Shown here piece by piece: positions 25,481 to 34,250 of a stretch of DNA of 64,000 nucleotides. The stretch is from positions 1 through 64,000 of the forward strand of contig CACAFI010000001.1 in assembly GCA_902531755.1 (NCBI GenBank), written 5' to 3'. Under the pieces are notes generated by a model. The model saw nothing but the letters and a program-made list of their open reading frames with translations, made no database searches and was not told the DNA's origin. The position numbers were made by a program, and so were the translations under genes. Every line of letters begins with the position of its first letter. The stretch's first letter is position 1. Source of the stretch: an uncultured Alphaproteobacteria bacterium (lineage in GTDB: Bacteria > Pseudomonadota > Alphaproteobacteria > Rhodobacterales > Rhodobacteraceae).

Positions 25481-26602
25481 ATGAGTGATTTTGTAAAGAC
25501 AATGACTATAAGAGCTTTAGCTTTGGTTAAATCATTTAGTAAATCTCAGAAAAGATTGGCATTAAAAAGTTATTCTGATCAAGATAGAACCGTTTGGTTT
25601 TATACGCCCACTAACCATGGTGGACTGTCTTTTGCTGATATGAGCTCAACCCAACATAGATTGGTGCTTAGCCTTGTCTCCTCAGGGCTCTCCACTTCAG
25701 GCTTTAATACAGTTGCCGCAATTATGGGACTGGACAATATTCTGGATAATCTTGAAGATTTTAAAGTAAATTTTAAAAGAGAGCGGGGGAGAGACCCTCT
25801 TCTTTACTACATAACTATTTTTGGAGATCCTGGATCTGAGAAGGAATGGGGATGGCGACTAGGAGGCCATCATATTTCTTTGCATTACTCTATAAAGGGG
25901 CTAAAAGTCTTATCTTTTACACCAAGTTTTTTTGGAGCTGACCCAGCAGATAGTCCATTATTGGGTCCTCATTTGCATAGACCTTTAGCTTCATTGGAAG
26001 ACCTTGGGCGAGAGTTATTCACTTCCTTATCGGGTGCTAATTTGCAATCTGCTCTTATATCTGCAGTACCGCCTGTAGATTTAACAACGGGTAATAGGTC
26101 ATTTGTCACTGATGGAGATAAACCTATGGACCTCATCGATTTATGGAGAGGAGAATTTGAGGGAGGCATGAAAAAGCTTTTACTAGACCTTCAAAAAAAT
26201 GCCGAAAAATTGTTGAGTTTGGATGAAAGCCATGTTGAAGCAATAAAGTTCTCGCTTGAACCTAAAGGTGTCCAGTCAATATATTTGAAAGACAATCAGA
26301 AAGAAATTTTAGAGGCTTTATTGAAAGCTTATTTAGATCGATTACCAGATAATATGGCTGATCAACAACTTAAAAACATTAGAGATGATTTTGACAATTT
26401 ATTTTTTTGTTGGGCAGGAAAAAAAGAAAAACATCAACCACACTATTATAGAATTCAAGGACGCCGAATATTTGTTGAGTACGATAACACACAAAGAGGA
26501 GCTAACCATATTCACACCGTATGGAGAGATTTAGCAAATGACTTCGGTGGAGATGTTTTGAAATCACATTATTCTACCTCGCCGCATCATAAACATGATT
26601 AA
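25481..26602 (+). CDS. DUF3500 family protein
   Basis: A 373-residue protein from ATG 25481 (a GTG 9 bases earlier is less likely), one base after the monooxygenase stop. Motifs WGWRLGGHHISLHYS, FFGADPA, RIFVEYDNTQRGANHIHTVWRDLANDFG and a His-rich end PHHKHD mark DUF3500. The conserved His/Asp positions suggest a metal or heteroaromatic-handling enzyme, but no activity is established. It completes a three-gene operon with the PPOX protein and the monooxygenase. Confidence 0.85.
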   Translation: MSDFVKTMTIRALALVKSFSKSQKRLALKSYSDQDRTVWFYTPTNHGGLSFADMSSTQHRLVLSLVSSGLSTSGFNTVAAIMGLDNILDNLEDFKVNFKRERGRDPLLYYITIFGDPGSEKEWGWRLGGHHISLHYSIKGLKVLSFTPSFFGADPADSPLLGPHLHRPLASLEDLGRELFTSLSGANLQSALISAVPPVDLTTGNRSFVTDGDKPMDLIDLWRGEFEGGMKKLLLDLQKNAEKLLSLDESHVEAIKFSLEPKGVQSIYLKDNQKEILEALLKAYLDRLPDNMADQQLKNIRDDFDNLFFCWAGKKEKHQPHYYRIQGRRIFVEYDNTQRGANHIHTVWRDLANDFGGDVLKSHYSTSPHHKHD

Positions 26603-26613
26603 ACCAAAAATTG

Positions 26614-29349
26614 CTAACCTAACGCGGCACTAATTATTTCCATTTGTTCCTTTTCGAATATTGCATAGTTACCCCCGTCTGGAGCGGCCCTTTCAGGCCT
26701 GGCAATACAACTAAGATGAATTTTTTTTGTCAATGAACCGTTCCTTTTATTTAGGATTTCAGAGGTGAAGTAAAATTCGAACATTTCCTTAATATACCTC
26801 CAAGGGCCCTGGTTTTTGGGCTCTTCCTGACACCATATATACTCTTCAGCATCTTTCTGAGAAAGAATGTCTTTTATTTCAGCTTGGGGGAATGGATATA
26901 ATTGCTCAATCGAAACTACAAGAATTTTCAATTCAAGATTTTTTGATCGAAGTGTTTTTTCTAAGTCGTACCTTATCTTTCCTGAGCAGAATATAATCTT
27001 ACCGTAGATCGTTTTACTATCAGCATTAGCATCGCTTACTAGTATTTTTCTAAAAAAGGTGTCTTCTGAAAATTCTTTTAGTGAGGAAACGCACTGTTTG
27101 TTTCTAAGTAATGATTTCGGTGCGCAAACGATTAGTGGTTTCCTATAGGGCGCAGCCAATTGTTTAAGAAGAAGGTGAAAATAGTTCGCTGGCGTGGAAC
27201 AGTTCACAACAAGCATATTCCCATTTGCACAAAGCGAAAGAAATCGTTCTACTCTGCATGAAGAGTGGTCAGGTCCTTGGCCTTCAAGTCCATGGGGAAG
27301 AAGTAATACTAGAGAAGTCATTCTTCGCCAGCGGTATTCGGAACAAGAGATTACTTGGTCTATTGTCGTTTGAGCACCATTAGCAAAATCTCCAAATTGT
27401 GCTTCCCAAATAGTGAGTGAATATGGATCTACTAGACTATAACCGTATTCGAATGAGAGGGTAGAGTACTCGGAAAGAGGAGAATTTATAAGAGAAAACC
27501 TACCTTGCCCCGTTGAGAGATTTTTTAAAGCAGTATATTTCTCTCCATTTTTAATATCATGGATAGCCCAATGCCGCTGCGTGAAAGTACCTCGTATAAC
27601 ATCTTGTCCCGAAAATCTTACGGGCAAACCCTTATCCAGCAATACAGCGAGCGCTAATGTTTCGGCAGTAGACCAATTTATATTATTTCCACTTTCGACT
27701 GAGTGTGCTCGTTCCATAAGAAATTTTGAAACTTTTGGATTGAGATGAAAATTATCTGGGGATTTAGTGAGGAGTTTTGAGAGTTCTCTTAATTTCGTCT
27801 CATTTATCCCGGTCGTAATCCTTTTATTTATATCAACTTCGGTAGCAAAAGATATTTTTTTCCAATCTTTCAGCAACCAATTTCCTTTATTTGTATTGTA
27901 GCTGTGAGACTTTTCAAACGACCTATTTAAATGTCTGTTATAAACTCTAGAAATGATTTTTCTAAATTTTTTTGCATTAAGGTCGTCTTGCAACTTTTCC
28001 TGACACTGATCTATCGATGAAACTTTATTATCAATTTTGTTATAAAGTAAAGGATCAGTGAATCTTGGTTCATCCAATTCGTTATGACCATATTTTCTAT
28101 AACATACAAGATCAATGAAAATATCAGACTTAAATTTATTCCGATACATAATCGCTAAAGAAGCACTTTGTATAATTGCATCGAGATCATCTCCATTCAC
28201 ATGCAAAACCGGAGCTTCTATCATTTTAGCGATATCAGTACAATAATGAGATGATCGTCCTTCCTCCTCACTTGTAGTAAATCCAATTTTATTGTTAACT
28301 ACCACATGAATACTGCCATTTACTGAATAGCCCGAAAGCTTACTTAGTTGGAGTAATTCTGATGCTAATCCTTGTCCAGAGAATGCTGCGTCTGTATGCA
28401 TTTGGATACATAAAATGTTATCCATCTCATTATTTCGATCAATTTTGGCTCTTGCTTTTCCCATTGTGTAAGCAGCAACGGTTAGTAGATGAGAGGGATG
28501 TGGTGATATTGAAACATTAATTTTATTTTTATTAAATTCTAGTGTATTAGAGTGACCCAAATGATATGGAACATCACCAGTTAAATATTTGTTTTCAGTA
28601 AAAAAGTCTTTTTCCTTAAGCTCAGCAAAAATATGTTCATTAGGCTTCTTTGCAACATTTGAAATTATATTCAACCGACCCCTGTGCATACCTCCAATAA
28701 TTATTTTCTTGAAATTTTTATTTGATGCTTTCCTCAACAGCATTTGTATTAGTGGGACAATAGTTTCAGCTCCCTCGCACCCAAACTTTTTTTTGGTGGG
28801 GTATTTTACTCGTAAAAATTTTTCAAACTCATTAGCCTTAATTAACTCATAAAATGCGTACTTTTTATCTCTTAAATCAAGGTTTTCGTCTCTGACACTT
28901 TCATAAGTGGTATAAAGCCAGTCCCTTATTTTTGAGTCATTTATATGATGAAACTCAGGTCCTATAGAGCCAGAATATAAATATTTGAACTTCTTAATAG
29001 TTTTTTCTACTTCAAGTTTTTGATCATTTTCCGTGTCTTTTTGAAATTCAATCTCATTTAAAACCGTAGATACTACCTCTTTGATTTCTAAGTGGTCTGA
29101 AATATTTTTTCTATCTAAGGGATCGGTTTTTGCGCTTAAGTGGCCATACTGCCTGTACTTAGTTTTTATAGTGTCCAATAAACTTTGTGCTTTTGTCTCT
29201 GAGTACGCAATCTTCTCGTTTATCTGGTTGCTATACTGGGTTTCTTCAAAGTACATAGCCCAGTCAATTGGTACGCTATTGGGATCTTTCAAATAGCGTC
29301 TGTAGTATTCTAATATTGGTTTGGAATCTCCCCCTGAAGGCAAAGGCAC
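26614..29349 (-). CDS. sucA: 2-oxoglutarate dehydrogenase E1-like protein (SucA family), standing alone
   Basis: ThDP-dependent decarboxylase of the OGDH/DHTKD1 type, about 911 residues. Motifs GMHRGRLNIISNV, YHLGHSNT, HVNGDDLDAI, LSEYSTLSFEYGYSL, FGDFANGAQ and LLPHGLEGQGPDHSS are all present. The GTG at 29349 is chosen over an ATG 7 codons upstream because AGAGGAG sits 6 bases before it. Differences from the usual enzyme: MHTDAAFSGQG where HGDAAF is normal, and HNELDEP where HNEGDEP is usual. No sucB or lpd is nearby, so it may be a paralogue with another substrate. Confidence 0.85.
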   Translation of the reverse strand: MPLPSGGDSKPILEYYRRYLKDPNSVPIDWAMYFEETQYSNQINEKIAYSETKAQSLLDTIKTKYRQYGHLSAKTDPLDRKNISDHLEIKEVVSTVLNEIEFQKDTENDQKLEVEKTIKKFKYLYSGSIGPEFHHINDSKIRDWLYTTYESVRDENLDLRDKKYAFYELIKANEFEKFLRVKYPTKKKFGCEGAETIVPLIQMLLRKASNKNFKKIIIGGMHRGRLNIISNVAKKPNEHIFAELKEKDFFTENKYLTGDVPYHLGHSNTLEFNKNKINVSISPHPSHLLTVAAYTMGKARAKIDRNNEMDNILCIQMHTDAAFSGQGLASELLQLSKLSGYSVNGSIHVVVNNKIGFTTSEEEGRSSHYCTDIAKMIEAPVLHVNGDDLDAIIQSASLAIMYRNKFKSDIFIDLVCYRKYGHNELDEPRFTDPLLYNKIDNKVSSIDQCQEKLQDDLNAKKFRKIISRVYNRHLNRSFEKSHSYNTNKGNWLLKDWKKISFATEVDINKRITTGINETKLRELSKLLTKSPDNFHLNPKVSKFLMERAHSVESGNNINWSTAETLALAVLLDKGLPVRFSGQDVIRGTFTQRHWAIHDIKNGEKYTALKNLSTGQGRFSLINSPLSEYSTLSFEYGYSLVDPYSLTIWEAQFGDFANGAQTTIDQVISCSEYRWRRMTSLVLLLPHGLEGQGPDHSSCRVERFLSLCANGNMLVVNCSTPANYFHLLLKQLAAPYRKPLIVCAPKSLLRNKQCVSSLKEFSEDTFFRKILVSDANADSKTIYGKIIFCSGKIRYDLEKTLRSKNLELKILVVSIEQLYPFPQAEIKDILSQKDAEEYIWCQEEPKNQGPWRYIKEMFEFYFTSEILNKRNGSLTKKIHLSCIARPERAAPDGGNYAIFEKEQMEIISAALG

Positions 29350-29430
29350 CGGATCTCCTCTTAAAATCACTAAAATAATAGGCTAATTCAAATTGTATCC
29401 ATTGAAAACTAATTTTATGATTAGGATTAG

Positions 29431-30026
29431 TCAGTAAAGATCCTTGCGGTATTGAGCGATAATATCTTTATCCTCCTTGATCTCGCATTCAATACCTGTT
29501 TGATCTTCTATCATTTCAAAAAGGGTTGGAATAGGACGCTTTCTGGGCCATTTATCAAAATGCCATAAGCTTCCTCTCAATATTGACCTCCCACAGTGTA
29601 AATGTGCTTGGGTAACTTGTCTTCTTATAACAGTTTTTGGAATATTAGAGTGTCTGTATGTCTTTTTCTTATCTCAAGATCCTCAGATATTGTGGCTCCC
29701 CCTTGTACCCTTAATGTCTCATTAACGCTTGTAATAAAAAACAAAAGGGAAACAAAATTATTTTTTAGAATATTTAATAGGCCATCTATGCGGTTATTGC
29801 CTGGTCTATCTGGAATCTCCAGAAACCTTTGATTTATTACTTTTACAAAGCCATGAGGATCACCTTTTGGTGATAGGTCAATATTTTGGCCACTTAGTGT
29901 CCCAATAATAACGAAGGAAGAGTTTTCGATACAACTAATACAGTGTTTATCCAATTTATCTAAAATTTTAGCTGCAGCTTTTTCTTTAGCTGGACCATAA
30001 ATCTCTCTCAACGTTTTCTCATCCAT
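29431..30026 (-). pseudogene. Frameshifted PPOX-class FMN-binding protein (DR_2398/MSMEG_1061-like)
   Basis: The N-terminal frame (30026 to about 29640) has SFVIIGTLSGQNIDLSPKGD, INQRFLEIPDRPGNNR and ETLRVQGGATI, the split-barrel FMN site of this family. After HTDTL the homology continues in the next frame: IPKTVIRRQVTQAHLHCGRS, RGSLWHFDKW and a Cys-containing tail to a TGA at 29431. One missing A (CTAATATTCC, expected CTAAATATTCC) explains it. The total length of 596 bases is one short of an intact reading frame of about 198 codons. A sequencing error is the alternative. Confidence 0.8.
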
Positions 30027-30132
30027 TCTCTTGACCTATTTTTCATCTAATTATTCTTAAAATTTTTTTCAGTAGTATTTTGGTATGGGGTGTTTGACCA
30101 GAAACTCGACGATATTCATGTGTATTATCTTA

Positions 30133-31965
30133 TTATTCAGCAGCCTGTTCAATTGTAATAAAACCCCCTGACTGTTTATCCCAGTATTGTCTATATAAGC
30201 CATTAATCTTCAGAAGCTTTTTATGAGTGCCTTCTTCAGCAATCTGACCATTAGACAGGACGATTATTCTATCCATTTTTGCTAATGTAGACAACCGGTG
30301 AGCAATAGCTAAAACAGTTTTATTCTCCATTACTAGCTCAAGTGCATTTTGTATCGAGCTTTCAACTTCACTGTCCAAAGCACTAGTGGCTTCATCTAAA
30401 ACAAGAATTGGTGAGTCTTTTAAAATTGATCGTGCCAGAGCAATTCTTTGCCTTTGACCTCCAGAAAGCTTAACGCCTTGTTCGCCTAAATGTGCGTCAT
30501 AACCTTTTCTTCCCCTGTGATCCTCTAAATCTTGAATGAACTCATGAGCCTCTGCTTGCCTGCTGGCTCGAATTAGGTCTTTTTCAGTTGCATTGAGATT
30601 TCCATACATGATGTTGTCGCGTGCAGACCTATTAAAAAGAGCTGTTTCTTGGGTCACCATCGCAATTTGTTTTCTTAAACTTGATTGGGTTATATCATTG
30701 ATATTTATATCATCGATAGAAATGGCACCTTTCTGTGGCTCGTAGAGTCTCAATAGAAGAGACACTAAAGTAGATTTACCGGCTCCAGAAGCTCCCACAA
30801 GTCCAATTTTTTCTCCTGCTTGAATAGACAAAGAAATATTTTTTACGGCAGCTAAATTTTGGCCATAGGTAAAGCTAACATTTTTAAAATCTATAGATCC
30901 TTTTGATACCAAAAGGTCTGGAGCTTTATCTTTATCACCTAATTTATATGAAGTAGATAGAGTCTTTACCCCGTCTTCAACCTCTCCAAGGTTAGCGTAT
31001 AGAGTCATCAAAGTAAAACTTACCCATCCAGTCATCTGTGATAGTCTTAATGATATTGCCCCTGCAGCAGCAATATCGCCTGCTGAAACATTACCTACGC
31101 TCCAATAATAAAGGCTCCCACCAACTAACATTACAGGTAAAACTCCTGAGAGACCGTTTAAACAGAACCTAAACCAGGCAGCAATTACTCCATAATGGAT
31201 AGAAAAGTCTCTGAAATTATCCATTGCATCAATTGCCGCATCGTCTTCTTTCTTGTCATGAGAAAATAACTTTACCGTTTTTATATTGGTAACCGTATCG
31301 ACAATTTGTCCAGTTACCAATGCTCTTGCGCCAGCTTTCTCACGTGATCTTTTTCTAATCTTGGGCATGAAATATCGAATGAGAAAAATATATCCAACTA
31401 ACCACGAGAATAGACCTATTGAAAGTGTTATATTCACAGTTGTAAGCATAAGAGCCGCCCCTACCACTGAAGCCAAAGCTAACAGTATAGTATGAATGAT
31501 TTCTATCACTACGTCTGTTGCGGCTCTAGCAGTTTGCATCTCTTTTTGTGCAATCCTTCCAGCGAAGTCATTTTCAAAAAAGGTAACGGACTGTCCGAGT
31601 GTCCATCGATGGAGTCTTGATAAAATCAAATTGAATATGTTGGGTGAGACAACAACGGTTTGTGTGTAAGAAAAAGCTCCAAATACTATTGGCCTAATTA
31701 TTAAAAAAAATAGCAAACCTGAAGCTAGAAGTAATACCTGGCCGCTGATAGGGTTATCAGCTGAAGAGGCTAGCGCTGCATCTATAAGCAGTCCTAAAAG
31801 AACCACAGCAGATACCTCAATTAAGCCAGTTAAGATAGAAACAAAACCAGATAAAAATAATACGGGAAAGCTGCCCTTTAGAGCCCAGTGAAAAAAACGT
31901 AGTGTGCTAGAGGGTGGTGGCCCAATAGCTTTTTGTTTATGGTTGATCCAGTTGGCCGGTTTCAT
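30133..31965 (-). CDS. ABC exporter, fused membrane and ATPase domains (MsbA/LmrA type)
   Basis: A 610-residue half-transporter expected to homodimerise. The N-terminal six-helix domain (about 1-330) is followed by a nucleotide-binding domain with Walker A GASGAGKST at about residues 390-398, Q-loop VTQETALFN, signature LSGGQRQRIALARS, Walker B ILVLDEATSALD and the switch His in AIAHRLST. Substrates in this family are lipids or drugs; here unknown. It stands alone on the minus strand. Confidence 0.93.
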   Translation of the reverse strand: MKPANWINHKQKAIGPPPSSTLRFFHWALKGSFPVLFLSGFVSILTGLIEVSAVVLLGLLIDAALASSADNPISGQVLLLASGLLFFLIIRPIVFGAFSYTQTVVVSPNIFNLILSRLHRWTLGQSVTFFENDFAGRIAQKEMQTARAATDVVIEIIHTILLALASVVGAALMLTTVNITLSIGLFSWLVGYIFLIRYFMPKIRKRSREKAGARALVTGQIVDTVTNIKTVKLFSHDKKEDDAAIDAMDNFRDFSIHYGVIAAWFRFCLNGLSGVLPVMLVGGSLYYWSVGNVSAGDIAAAGAISLRLSQMTGWVSFTLMTLYANLGEVEDGVKTLSTSYKLGDKDKAPDLLVSKGSIDFKNVSFTYGQNLAAVKNISLSIQAGEKIGLVGASGAGKSTLVSLLLRLYEPQKGAISIDDININDITQSSLRKQIAMVTQETALFNRSARDNIMYGNLNATEKDLIRASRQAEAHEFIQDLEDHRGRKGYDAHLGEQGVKLSGGQRQRIALARSILKDSPILVLDEATSALDSEVESSIQNALELVMENKTVLAIAHRLSTLAKMDRIIVLSNGQIAEEGTHKKLLKINGLYRQYWDKQSGGFITIEQAAE

Positions 31966-32011
31966 TTTTGAAGCCCAAGGATAAATATATTTTTTCCTAA
32001 GTCAGAATTTT

Positions 32012-32563
32012 TCATCTAATACTTTTTTCACTTAAAATTATGAGAGAGTTTGATATATCCTCATCCTCTATATTTTTTACACCTCTTGCGAGGCGGAGTT
32101 CGTGAGCTTTTTCTAAAACCTGCCCGTAGGTACAACCGAGAGGGGGTTCAAATTTATAAGTTGCTAGTTCAATCAATAAACCTAGCGGGTCTCGGAAATA
32201 TATTGAGTCCATAAACCCTCTATCTTTTATACCAGAACTTCCAATACCTCTTTCTTTCAATTTTTTTTCTGCAATCCTTATGGTGCTTTGACTTACCCAG
32301 AATGCTAAATGGTGTACAGACCCTACAGAGGTGTCTAATGGTTCTGTTTTTCCTATTCGTGACTCATTAGTAAAAACGGTCACTGTTCGCCCGTCACCAC
32401 AATCAAAATATAAGTGGTTTTCAGTTTCATCATCTAGGTTCGGCTGCTCAAAAATAAGCTTCATCCCCAAAACGTCTTGCCAAAAACCAATAGAAGTTTT
32501 TCTATCGGCGCCGTTAAGAGTAATATGGTGAATTCCTTGGGATTGTAATATCGCTTGCATCAA
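32012..32563 (-). CDS. VOC-family (glyoxalase/dioxygenase-like) metalloprotein
   Basis: A 183-residue vicinal-oxygen-chelate protein with two beta-alpha-beta modules. Likely metal ligands are the N-terminal His in GIHHITLNG, the middle His in SVHHLAFWV and the Glu in GLLIELATY; SIYFRDPLGLLIE is the usual closing strand. Members include ring-cleaving dioxygenases, fosfomycin resistance proteins and glyoxalases. The substrate is not determined. Confidence 0.88.
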   Translation of the reverse strand: MMQAILQSQGIHHITLNGADRKTSIGFWQDVLGMKLIFEQPNLDDETENHLYFDCGDGRTVTVFTNESRIGKTEPLDTSVGSVHHLAFWVSQSTIRIAEKKLKERGIGSSGIKDRGFMDSIYFRDPLGLLIELATYKFEPPLGCTYGQVLEKAHELRLARGVKNIEDEDISNSLIILSEKSIR

Positions 32564-32695
32564 TTTTTCCTGTTAGGAACCTAATTTAATTAGTCAAAAA
32601 ATCAAGTTTTACTCGGGGATATTCTCTTCCACTACTACCATAAATTCGTGAAATATTGTATTGTATTTTATTTTATAATCTAGGGAGCTTTTATA

Positions 32696-33148
32696 ATGAG
32701 ACATCAGGGAGGCTGTCACTGTCAGCAATTTAGTTTTGAAACTGATATTGATCCAATGCTTATTGTTCAATGTAATTGCAAGAGCTGTAGACGTCTTACA
32801 GGCTCAATAAACATTGGGTGTCTTTACGCAGATACAGAAGTCGATTTCGAAGGTGAAACAGATATATACGAGTTTGCCGGAGGCAGCGGATTTATAAACA
32901 AAGCCCATTTTTGCTCAAAATGCAACGTGTGGCTTTATAATAAGCCAGCTCCTGAAGTGATGGAGGGCATGGTAAGTATTCCATTGGACTGCTTTGATAA
33001 TACGAATGATTTAGCACCAAAAGTTGAAATTTGAAGTGAGGGAAAGCTATCTTTCTTATCAAAATCTGAATGTGTTTTAGAAGCCTTTGAAGGCAATGAA
33101 ATACCCGAGAGGTTGATTGCTCTTCTTTCTAGTCTGGAAAGTCGCTAG
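32696..33148 (+). pseudogene. GFA (CENP-V) family zinc protein interrupted by an in-frame TGA
   Basis: The frame opens at ATG 32696 with RHQGGCHCQQFSFE, VQCNCKSCRRLTGS and HFCSKCNVWLY, the cysteine ligands of glutathione-dependent formaldehyde-activating-like zinc proteins. TGA at 33032-33034 ends it after 112 residues, yet the same frame runs on for 37 codons with plausible sequence (SEGKLSFLSKSE, AFEGNEIPERLIALLSSLES) to TAG at 33146-33148. The product is thus truncated by about a quarter, or read through. Other genes here end in TGA, so the codon is not reassigned. Confidence 0.75.
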
Positions 33149-33176
33149 GGTGTTTCGTTTATAATAAAGTGTAAGC

Positions 33177-33743
33177 TCAAGAACTCTCTGAGTCGGTTGA
33201 ATCGAAGATTTTCAAACCATTTTCCCATATCTCGGTTTTTTCAATGTCTCCAAGTATTGTATAATACGTCCAAGTACCAGTTTTCTTTCCGAGTTTATAT
33301 TGACCTTTTTTATAGAGCCAACCGTCATATGGATCTATATAAATCCATGGGCCGTCCAACTTACCATCCCTGTAAGTTGCCTTTATAAAAAGTTGGCCAC
33401 CACTACCATACTGCTCTCTTGTACCATTTAATATTCCAAGAGTGAAAAACTCAATTACCTTTGTTTTTCCATTCTCATGATAATATTCCCATAGATTATC
33501 CTTTTTACCATTTTTAATCATTCCGGTTTCTTTAAGATGTCCATTAGGCCAGTAAATCTCAATTTTTCCATTGAAGGGAGTGTTTTTGAATTTTTCAAAA
33601 AACTGGTTTTTTCGCTCGACTAAATTTTCCCACGTTTTCGGCCCAGACAGGCATTTATTTATAGGAAAAAGAATTAGTATGCTCAAAAAAACTGTAGTGA
33701 AAACAATTAATTTAATATCTATTTTTTTATCGCTTTGATGCAT
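33177..33743 (-). CDS. Exported MORN-repeat protein (YwqK-like)
   Basis: A 188-residue protein with an N-terminal hydrophobic anchor (about residues 12-33) and several MORN_2-type repeats of the pattern G-x-x-x-x-(Y/W)-(Y/W)-x-x-G-x-(L/K): GKIEIYWPNGHLKETG, NLWEYYHENGKTK, GTREQYGSGG, GKKTGTWTYY. Such repeats occur in the YwqK antitoxin-like family and surface proteins; no toxin gene is adjacent. A paralogue lies at 40417-41019. Confidence 0.75.
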   Translation of the reverse strand: MHQSDKKIDIKLIVFTTVFLSILILFPINKCLSGPKTWENLVERKNQFFEKFKNTPFNGKIEIYWPNGHLKETGMIKNGKKDNLWEYYHENGKTKVIEFFTLGILNGTREQYGSGGQLFIKATYRDGKLDGPWIYIDPYDGWLYKKGQYKLGKKTGTWTYYTILGDIEKTEIWENGLKIFDSTDSESS

Positions 33744-33912
33744 ACTTATTTACTTTCTTGAGGTTTCGCATTATTTCGATTTAATCAAGTTTTTTAGAAT
33801 AGATAGTATGCTAGTATATCTTATCAATTGAAATTAATCCCAATATCTAAGCTAAATAAAATAGATTAAATTTTTGGTCTTACTATTGTCTTTTTCTGTT
33901 AATCCTAACATA

Positions 33913-33935
33913 ATCTGACGATGTCAGATGTTTTT
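33913..33935 (+). other. Terminator-like hairpin in a gene-free stretch
   Basis: ATCTGAC (33913-33919) pairs with GTCAGAT (33923-33929), loop GAT, followed by GTTTTT. It points rightward but no rightward gene ends here. Nearby, AACCT/AGGTT (33952-33956 and 33967-33971) encloses a pyrimidine loop TCCCCCTCTG. Apart from these two folds the gap 33744-33990 looks empty. A short untranslated transcript is possible but unsupported. Confidence 0.25.
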
Positions 33936-33990
33936 ACTAGTGTAGTTTGGTAACCTTCCCCCTCTGAGGTTCAGTATGATAATTGGTTAA

Positions 33991-34250
33991 CAAAGTTCAG
34001 AACTTTCTACAATAAAAAAAGCTATGGAATTTTTGTAGAACAGTGGGCAAATTTCGCAGCGTGCTTCTAGGGTCGAGGAAGATGACGTAATAAGAATAAC
34101 AATCATGTGGACGTACAAAGATTATGATGCGTATGAAACCAAAAATTTCATGGTCAATGGGGGAAAGTAGGAGGCCAGTTTATTGCAAAAGCTTCTGGGT
34201 GCAAGGGTTACAAAGTTTGGAGTGATTTAGACGTTACGTCTCCAGAATAA
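33991..34250 (+). pseudogene. Frameshifted remnant of a small protein gene
   Basis: Three protein-like pieces lie in successive frames: IKKAMEFFVEQW (about 34012-34047), then QISQRASRVEEDDVIRITIM and WTYKDYDAYETKNFMVNGGK ending in TAG near 34170, then GGQFIAKASGCKGYKVWSDL ending in TAA at 34248-34250. They read as one small alpha/beta protein broken by two frameshifts. It resembles in size the small barrel-like proteins at 11.4-13.2 kb. The 3' end overlaps the convergent P450 gene by 17 bases. Confidence 0.55.

Noticed and set aside
33032-33034. UGA recoded as an amino acid (for example Trp)
   Set aside because: Several intact genes end in TGA, including csp and the copper chaperone, and TGG is used normally for Trp.
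33177-33743. YwqK-like protein as part of a toxin-antitoxin pair
   Set aside because: No small toxin-like gene lies beside either paralogue, and both have signal or anchor segments, so an exported repeat protein is the better reading.
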